From assembly GCA_021736385.1 (NCBI GenBank), contig JAIPFY010000026.1, forward strand, positions 1 to 40,291: a DNA stretch of 40,291 bases, given 5' to 3'. Position 1 is the first letter of the stretch; every line of letters begins with the position of its first letter. This document shows positions 35,404 to 40,291 of this stretch, one piece after another. The position numbers were made by a program, and so were the translations under genes. Source of the DNA: Spirochaetia bacterium (lineage in GTDB: Bacteria > Spirochaetota > Spirochaetia > CAKZLE01). The notes below the pieces were generated by a model, which saw only the letters and a program-made list of their open reading frames with translations, was not told the DNA's origin and did not search any database.

Positions 35404-35432
35404 ACAGCTCCGGCATCAGCTGCCGGAGCTGT
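35404..35432 (+). promoter_or_regulatory. intercistronic hairpin after dctP
   Basis: Perfect 12-base arms (35404-35415 and 35421-35432) with a five-base loop lie 17 bases after the dctP stop, with no T-run. It probably stabilises the dctP message or reduces expression of the membrane genes, mirroring the hairpin after the ABC binding-protein gene. Confidence 0.78.
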
Positions 35433-35453
35433 ATACCATACAAGAGGTGACAC

Positions 35454-35948
35454 ATGACCTACTGGCTCAAGAAAGTCGGGAAGATCGCCGTTGATACGAT
35501 AGAAGTCTATATACCGTTCATGGCCTTCCTTGGACTGTTCATCATCTTCATCCTGGGGATCGTGTTCAGGTATTTCTTCAGACCCCTGACCTGGACCCTG
35601 GAACTCTCACTGCTCTGTTTCATCTGGACAGCACTGCTCGGTGGCATCTATGCCAAACGGGACGACTCTCACGTCATGTTCACCATGGTCTATGACGCTG
35701 TCAGTCAGAAGACCCGGCTGTGGATGAGGATCATCGGGAACCTGCTGCTGGTGATCTCGTTCTCCATCGCCTTCCTGCCCTCTGTGCGGTATGTCCTGTT
35801 CATGGGCTACAAGAAGTCCAATGTGCTGAAGATCCCGATGGATCTGGCATTCTCGCCATTCATCATCTTCCTGGCGTTCATGATCGTACGTTACGCTATC
35901 GATGTCTATCATGACATCAGACTACTACTGAAGGGGAGCTCATCATGA
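35454..35948 (+). CDS. dctQ: TRAP transporter small permease, DctQ type
   Basis: A 164-residue inner-membrane protein with four hydrophobic segments, the standard DctQ topology and length. FRPLTWTLELSLLCFIWTAL contains the conserved W-x-x-E-L-x-x region, and KRDDSHVMFTM matches the usual R-x-x-x-H-(V/I) motif. It joins DctM to form the membrane unit that uses a sodium or proton gradient. GAGGTG is a few bases before ATG at 35454. Its end overlaps dctM by four bases (ATGA). Confidence 0.95.
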   Translation: MTYWLKKVGKIAVDTIEVYIPFMAFLGLFIIFILGIVFRYFFRPLTWTLELSLLCFIWTALLGGIYAKRDDSHVMFTMVYDAVSQKTRLWMRIIGNLLLVISFSIAFLPSVRYVLFMGYKKSNVLKIPMDLAFSPFIIFLAFMIVRYAIDVYHDIRLLLKGSSS

Positions 35949-37240
35949 ATCTGGCACTACTGGTCTTCCTGATCTGTTTCATCCTGATCTTCGTCATCAG
36001 GATACCGATCGCTCCCGGCATGCTCATGGCGTCTATCTTCTATTTCGCCATCGCACAGAGTCCTGCCGCTGATATCAGCATGGCTGCAAGTCAGTTCCTC
36101 ACCAATATGAACTCGAAGTTCGTCCTGATCGCCGTTCCGCTCTTCGTCTTCATGGCAGAGGTGATGAACACCGGTAAGGTGACCGATATGATCTTCAATT
36201 TCGCCAATGCCGTGGTCGGACAGCGACGGGGAGCTCTGGGGCACGTGAACGTCGTAGCTTCGATCATCTTCTCCGGTATGACCGGGTCTGCCCTTGCCGA
36301 TGCATCGGGACTGGGCATGATGGAGATCAAGGCGATGAATGATAACGGGTATGACAGGGGATTCAGCAGTGCCATCACTGCAGCATCCGCTACCATCGGC
36401 CCGATCTTCCCGCCCAGTATCCCCATGATCTTCTATTCGATGCTCTCGGGAGCCTCGATAGGGGCCCTGTTCATCGGAGGCATGCTGCCGGGGATCCTCA
36501 TCGGCATAGCGCTGATGATCTACATCGCCATCATCGCCCGGGTGAGGGATTACCCCAAAGGTGCGAAACTGGCTCTGAGAGAGATCCTGGGGATCACGGT
36601 GAAGGCCTTTCCCGCTCTGCTCTCGGTCCTTGTCCTGCTCGGGGGTATCTATACGGGTATCGTCACCCCGACAGAGGCCGGTGCCCTTGCTGCACTGTAT
36701 GCCATGATCGTCTCGCTCGTGATCTATAAAGCCATGGGGATCAGGGATCTCGGAACGATCATCCTCAAGACCGTGAAGACCACCGGGACCCTGTCACTGC
36801 TTGTCGGTACTGCCTATGCCTTCTCCTATATCGTGGCTATCGAGCATATACCCGATCTGGTGGCAACCTGGCTGCTGACAGTGACAGAGAACAAGTACGT
36901 CCTGCTGCTGCTGATCAATATCGTGTTCATCATCCTCGGTATGTTCATCGATACCATGGCGATCACGCTGGTGTTCATCCCCATCGTGCTCCCTCTGGTA
37001 AATGCCCTGGGGATAGACCTGGTACACTTCGGTGTCCTGATCACCCTGAACATGATGATCGGACTGTCGACCCCACCCTTCGGCATGCTGCTGTTCATCG
37101 TCTCGGGCATCTCCGACACGCCGCTGATCCAGGTGATCAAAGAGATCCTGCCGATGCTGCTCGTACTGTTCATCGTACTGTTCTTCGTCACCTATTTCCC
37201 ACCGATCGTCACATTCCTGCCCAACCTGCTGGGCATGTGA
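35945..37240 (+). CDS. dctM: TRAP transporter large permease, DctM type
   Basis: A 431-residue membrane protein of the DctM class with about twelve hydrophobic segments. MTGSALADASGLGMMEIKAM and SATIGPIFPPSIPMIFYSML are the conserved helical hairpin and ion-binding regions, and ATWLLTVTENKYVLLLLIN and LSTPPFGMLLFIVSG recur in the second half. It is the transport channel that works with DctP and DctQ. The start overlaps the dctQ stop, and the aldolase-family gene follows after 28 bases. Confidence 0.96.
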   Translation: MNLALLVFLICFILIFVIRIPIAPGMLMASIFYFAIAQSPAADISMAASQFLTNMNSKFVLIAVPLFVFMAEVMNTGKVTDMIFNFANAVVGQRRGALGHVNVVASIIFSGMTGSALADASGLGMMEIKAMNDNGYDRGFSSAITAASATIGPIFPPSIPMIFYSMLSGASIGALFIGGMLPGILIGIALMIYIAIIARVRDYPKGAKLALREILGITVKAFPALLSVLVLLGGIYTGIVTPTEAGALAALYAMIVSLVIYKAMGIRDLGTIILKTVKTTGTLSLLVGTAYAFSYIVAIEHIPDLVATWLLTVTENKYVLLLLINIVFIILGMFIDTMAITLVFIPIVLPLVNALGIDLVHFGVLITLNMMIGLSTPPFGMLLFIVSGISDTPLIQVIKEILPMLLVLFIVLFFVTYFPPIVTFLPNLLGM

Positions 37241-37268
37241 TCTTACGTAGTAGAAGGAGTCTGCACCC

Positions 37269-38201
37269 ATGATAAGAAAACCACTAGTCTCCGGGGTCTA
37301 TCCCACCATGATAACCCCGTTCAATACCGACAGGAGCATCGACTACGGTGCCCTCGGGTCGCTGATCGAATGGTACAGCGACCGGGGGATAGACGGGCTG
37401 TTCGCCGTCTGCCAGTCGAGTGCCATGTTCGAACTCTCCAGACGGGAACGCACGCAGTTGTGCTCACAGACCGTGGCATACTCTGCCGGTCGCTATCCAG
37501 TCATGGCTTCAGGTCATGTGGCCGACACCCTCGCAGATCAGATCGACGAACTCAAGGCGATGGCTGACGCCGGGGCAGATGCTCTGGTGCTGGTCTCGAA
37601 CAGACTCGCTTCGTTCGATGAACCTGATGAGGTGCTGCTCAAGAATCTTGATACGGTCATCAGCGCACTCCCCGATGATATCCCGCTGGGAGTCTATGAA
37701 TGCCCTACCCCGTACAAGCGCCTGCTGTCGACCGAAGTACTCTCTTCGATGATCGCATCCGGGCGTTTCGAGTTCGTGAAGGACACCTGCTGTGATACCT
37801 CCCTGATCGAAGAACGGGCAGCCCTGGCAGCAGGCACTCAGTTGAGACTCTTCAATGCGAATGCCGCCACGCTGCTGTTCAGTCTTCAACAGGGGTATGC
37901 GGGCTACAGCGGCATCATGACCAACTTTCATACTGATCTCTATCACCGCATCTGCCATGACTGGCAGGAGATGGGTCCTCAGGCTCAGATGCTGCAGGAT
38001 TTCATCGGACTGGCTTCGATCATCGAATACCAGAGCTATCCGGCGAATGCGAAGTATGCCCTGATGCAGGAGGGAGTCCTGAAGAACACCGTCTGCAGGC
38101 GAACTGATGCCCTGCACAGCCGTCTGACCGAGTCACAGATGCTGGAGATCGATCAGTTCCGTGCGGTCTCAGCACGGATGAGCGAGCTGTTCGGCAGATG
38201 A
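37269..38201 (+). CDS. DHDPS/N-acetylneuraminate lyase-family aldolase
   Basis: A 310-residue class I aldolase of the DapA/NanA superfamily with a TIM-barrel. GVYPTMITPFN opens the barrel, Tyr143 in GVYECP is the conserved catalytic tyrosine, and Lys171 in FVKDTCCD forms the Schiff base. AVCQSSAMFELSRRER replaces the usual G-T-T-G-E phosphate or carboxylate loop, so it is not a standard DapA. Being the last gene of the TRAP operon, it probably splits or dehydrates the imported sugar acid (for example a 2-keto-3-deoxy acid) to pyruvate or a related product. AAGGAG lies nine bases before ATG. Substrate is inferred from context only. Confidence 0.9.
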   Translation: MIRKPLVSGVYPTMITPFNTDRSIDYGALGSLIEWYSDRGIDGLFAVCQSSAMFELSRRERTQLCSQTVAYSAGRYPVMASGHVADTLADQIDELKAMADAGADALVLVSNRLASFDEPDEVLLKNLDTVISALPDDIPLGVYECPTPYKRLLSTEVLSSMIASGRFEFVKDTCCDTSLIEERAALAAGTQLRLFNANAATLLFSLQQGYAGYSGIMTNFHTDLYHRICHDWQEMGPQAQMLQDFIGLASIIEYQSYPANAKYALMQEGVLKNTVCRRTDALHSRLTESQMLEIDQFRAVSARMSELFGR

Positions 38202-38219
38202 TCGGCTGAACCAGAGGAT

Positions 38220-38256
38220 GTGCTGCAGATCCCTCCACCGGGAGCATCTGCAGCAC
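38220..38256. terminator. bidirectional hairpin between convergent genes
   Basis: Eleven-base arms GTGCTGCAGAT and ATCTGCAGCAC (38220-38230 and 38246-38256) enclose a 15-base GC-rich loop, 18 bases after the aldolase stop. There is no T-run; it probably ends both the aldolase and gluconokinase transcripts. Confidence 0.65.
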
Positions 38257-38328
38257 CTCTGCCATGCACTTCCTCTTTCAGAGCCTGCTCTGATGCAGTG
38301 ACTGCAGGATCCCCTGTCAGGCACACCT

Positions 38329-38862
38329 TCAACGATCCCCTCCCCTTGAACCTCTCACCTCGTTCCCCACAAGCTCAGCAAGAAGCCCTTCGATCACCTC
38401 CGATAAGGGCGCTGCCCTGTTCAGGTCCACCACGATGGCATCATCGGGTTCCTCAAGTGCTGAGAACTGACTGTGAAGCAGGGAGGCTGGGAAGAAATGA
38501 TCGGTGCGCATCGAAAGCTGCCGTTCAATGGTCTTCAGATCACCCTTGAGGTAGATATAGCGTACCGAAGAGGTACTGCCGAGCAGTTCCCGGTAGGAGC
38601 GCTTGAGCGCTGAGCAGGCAAGCACGATACCCCGGGTCCTGCCCTCTTCCGCGATCAGTGAGGCAAGTCTCCTGAGCCAGGGTAATCGACTCTGATCATC
38701 GAGCGGTATCCCCCGATGCATCTGTTCGATACTCATGCTGTCATGTTCATCATCGGCATCGATGAACAGGTAGTCCATCCGTTCTGCGAGCAGTCGGGCA
38801 CAGGTCGTCTTACCGGACCCCGATACCCCCATCACGATGATCGTCTCTGCACTCTTTTCCAT
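38329..38862 (-). CDS. gntK: gluconokinase
   Basis: A 177-residue kinase, typical gluconokinase length. MGVSGSGKTTCARLLAERM is the Walker A region (Lys18), DADDEHDSMSIEQMHRGIPL the gluconate-binding segment, ACSALKRSYRELL and RTDHFFPASLLHSQFSALEEP the standard GntK signatures. It phosphorylates D-gluconate to 6-phosphogluconate in the cytoplasm. ATG at 38862 matches the family start; a longer frame to 38949 adds 29 atypical residues. No ribosome site precedes it, but TATGAT lies six bases upstream, so the message may be leaderless. It converges on the TRAP/aldolase operon, and a shared role in sugar-acid use is plausible. Confidence 0.93.
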   Translation of the reverse strand: MEKSAETIIVMGVSGSGKTTCARLLAERMDYLFIDADDEHDSMSIEQMHRGIPLDDQSRLPWLRRLASLIAEEGRTRGIVLACSALKRSYRELLGSTSSVRYIYLKGDLKTIERQLSMRTDHFFPASLLHSQFSALEEPDDAIVVDLNRAAPLSEVIEGLLAELVGNEVRGSRGGDR

Positions 38863-38868
38863 AGCTCG

Positions 38869-38897
38869 ATCATACCACAGGCAGGTCGATCGGTGAA
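38869..38897 (-). promoter_or_regulatory. possible leaderless promoter of gntK
   Basis: TTCACC (38897-38892), 17 bases, TATGAT (38874-38869) on the minus strand. The -10 box ends six bases before ATG, so the transcript would begin at the start codon. Confidence 0.45.
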
Positions 38898-38911
38898 TCA
38901 TAAGCTGCTCT

Positions 38912-38940
38912 TTGATAATGAATATCAAAAAACTTAGTAT
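38912..38940 (+). promoter_or_regulatory. promoter overlapping the Fur-like box
   Basis: TTGATA (38912-38917), a 17-base spacer and TAGTAT (38935-38940) on the plus strand, about 95 bases before the start of the terminal flavoprotein gene. Each box matches four of six. Confidence 0.45.
38913..38927. promoter_or_regulatory. Fur/PerR-family-like box
   Basis: TGATAATGAATATCA differs at one position from the 7-1-7 Fur box consensus TGATAATnATTATCA, and sits inside a longer TTTGATA/TATCAAA dyad (38911-38929). It overlaps a candidate promoter for the flavoprotein gene, suggesting control by iron, manganese or peroxide. Confidence 0.5.
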
Positions 38941-39035
38941 TTTTAGCATATGCCACCTTGAACATTGCGCTCTGCAGTGTGATACTTGACTGGCAGATCA
39001 TCATGACTGTGTATAAAAACGTTAAGGAGCTTAGT

Positions 39036-40291
39036 ATGAGAAATATCGATGTCCTGGTTGTCGGAGGCGGTGCTTCAGGGCTGCAGGCAGCCATCACCAC
39101 AAAGTCCACCTACCCGGAAAAAGAGGTCGTGTTAGTCAGACGTGAACCGAAGGCCCTCGTTCCCTGTGGTATCCCCTACATCTTCGGATCACTGGAGAGC
39201 AGCGACAAGAATATCATGCCTGACACCCTGCTGACCCAGCTGGGTATCGAGATCATCATCGATGAGATGACCGGATTCGTTCCTGAAGATCATGAATGCA
39301 CCTTCACCAGCGGCGTGAAGTTCTACTATAAGAAACTCGTACTGGCTACCGGTTCGATCCCGACCAAACCCAAATGGCTCAAAGGCGCCGAACTGACTCA
39401 TGTCTATACCATCCCGAAGAACAAGGTCTATCTTGATCTCATGGTATCGGAGATACAGCAGATGAAGAAGATCATCATCGTAGGCGCCGGGTTCATCGGT
39501 GTCGAAGTCTCAGATGAACTGAACAAGAAGGGCTTTCATGTGACCCTCGTCGAGCTTGAGAATACCATCCTCAGCAGAGCGTTCGATCCTGAGTTCGGTA
39601 AGATAGCCACCGAGCATCTGATCGAACGCGGCGTGCATGTGATCACCGGGAAGGGGATCAAAGAAGTACTCGGAACCGACGGGAAAGTCTCAGGGATCTC
39701 ACTGACTACCGGAGAGCAGCTTGATGCCGATGCAGTGATCCTCTCCATGGGGTACTCACCCAACACCAAGATGGCATCCGATGCCGGCCTGGAACTCAAC
39801 GAACTGGGATTCATCAAGACCTGTGAGTACATGAGAGTGCTGCCGTGTACTTCCGATATCGTAGCGGTCGGTGACTGCGCGGAGAAGCGGGACTTCATCA
39901 CCAGAAAACTGGATGCCACCATGCTTGCATCCACCGCATGTGCTGAGGCACGGATCGCCGCCATGAACCTCTACACCCTCAGTCCCTGTAAGCCGTTCAA
40001 TGGGACGATCGCCATCTATGCCACTGCCATCGGAGAACATGCCTTCGGTACCGCAGGGATCACTGAGACTCGTGCACGGAGTGAGAACTTCGCGATCGTC
40101 AGCGGCAGTTTCACCGGGATCGACACCCACCCCGGCAATCTTGCACATACCCATAAGCAGACGGTCAAACTGATCGCTGCTGCCGACTGTGGGATGATCC
40201 TCGGTGGTGAGGTCTACGGTGGATTGAGTGCGGGAGAACTGACGAATGCCATAGGGTTCCTGATTCAGAACAGGGTCACAGTGAAGACCCT
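39036..40291 (+). CDS. CoA-disulfide reductase/NADH oxidase-type flavoprotein (runs off right edge)
   Basis: The first 418 residues of a pyridine-nucleotide-disulfide oxidoreductase; the frame is open to the window end, with perhaps 30 residues missing. VLVVGGGASGLQAA binds FAD, Cys44 in LVPCGIPYIFG is the single redox cysteine typical of CoA-disulfide reductases and NADH oxidases, KKIIIVGAGFIGVEVSDEL binds NADH, and DIVAVGDCAE is the second FAD contact. Cytoplasmic. Such enzymes reduce CoA disulfide or consume oxygen with NADH, protecting anaerobes from air. ATG at 39036 has AAGGAG six bases upstream; an in-frame ATG 33 bases earlier lacks one. The Fur-like box upstream agrees with an oxidative-stress role. 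Confidence 0.93.
   Translation, partial: MRNIDVLVVGGGASGLQAAITTKSTYPEKEVVLVRREPKALVPCGIPYIFGSLESSDKNIMPDTLLTQLGIEIIIDEMTGFVPEDHECTFTSGVKFYYKKLVLATGSIPTKPKWLKGAELTHVYTIPKNKVYLDLMVSEIQQMKKIIIVGAGFIGVEVSDELNKKGFHVTLVELENTILSRAFDPEFGKIATEHLIERGVHVITGKGIKEVLGTDGKVSGISLTTGEQLDADAVILSMGYSPNTKMASDAGLELNELGFIKTCEYMRVLPCTSDIVAVGDCAEKRDFITRKLDATMLASTACAEARIAAMNLYTLSPCKPFNGTIAIYATAIGEHAFGTAGITETRARSENFAIVSGSFTGIDTHPGNLAHTHKQTVKLIAAADCGMILGGEVYGGLSAGELTNAIGFLIQNRVTVKT

Noticed and set aside
38986..39017. TTGACT and TATAAA before the terminal flavoprotein as its main promoter
   Set aside because: The spacer is 20 bases, outside the usual range; the pair at 38912-38940 has correct spacing, though weaker boxes.
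1..40291. CRISPR arrays, tRNA or rRNA genes, insertion sequences, integrases
   Set aside because: No regularly spaced repeats, transposase or integrase motifs, or tRNA-like cloverleaf were noticed; a tool scan would be more sensitive than reading.

Overview
The window looks like chromosome from a free-living or commensal anaerobic spirochaete of the Sphaerochaeta/Treponema kind. The main clue is that the ABC solute-binding protein, the TRAP solute-binding protein and a small rhodanese all have signal peptides ending in an A-(A/N)-G-x-x-E type mature N-terminus instead of a lipobox, a style I associate with that group. The assignment is an inference from protein style; no rRNA or marker gene is present. 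No tRNA, rRNA, insertion sequence, prophage or CRISPR array was recognised.

Region 1 (1-14113, minus strand) is one long sugar operon read leftwards: LacI-type regulator, large ABC solute-binding protein, a MalF-type permease fused to a seven-bladed beta-propeller, a MalG-type permease, a sulfatase, two GH78 alpha-L-rhamnosidases, a second sulfatase and a third sulfatase cut by the window edge. None of the enzymes has a signal peptide. The likely logic is uptake of sulfated, rhamnose-containing oligosaccharides followed by desulfation and rhamnose release in the cytoplasm. A consensus promoter lies between two matching 16-bp palindromes whose centres are 73 bp apart, a good layout for LacI repression by looping. 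A perfect 15-bp hairpin separates the binding-protein gene from the permeases. No transporter ATPase gene is present.

Region 2 (14114-25393) is mixed: a HAD phosphatase/phosphoglucomutase-like protein, an unrecognised lipoprotein, an exported single-domain rhodanese, a 1185-residue hybrid histidine kinase with two periplasmic amino-acid-binding-type domains, a kelch lipoprotein plus DUF1207-like envelope protein pair, a 33-residue lysine-rich protein with its own promoter and ribosome site, and an exported protein whose signal peptide is out of frame with the mature part because of a run of eight G.

Region 3 (25394-33256) holds an HI0933-family flavoprotein convergent with a complete Wadjet anti-plasmid operon, jetABCD: JetA and JetB (kleisin- and MukE-like), the SMC-like ATPase JetC and the Toprim nuclease JetD.

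Region 4 (33461-40291) is a sugar-acid module: a FadR-type GntR repressor divergent from a TRAP transporter (dctP, dctQ, dctM) and a DHDPS/NAL-family aldolase, with an 18-bp palindrome inside the TRAP promoter spacer. A gluconokinase gene converges on it. Finally a CoA-disulfide-reductase/NADH-oxidase-type flavoprotein runs off the right edge, with a Fur-family-like box upstream. Several genes (jetA, gntK, possibly the HI0933 gene) lack a Shine-Dalgarno sequence and have a -10-like hexamer 6-8 nt before ATG, suggesting leaderless transcripts.
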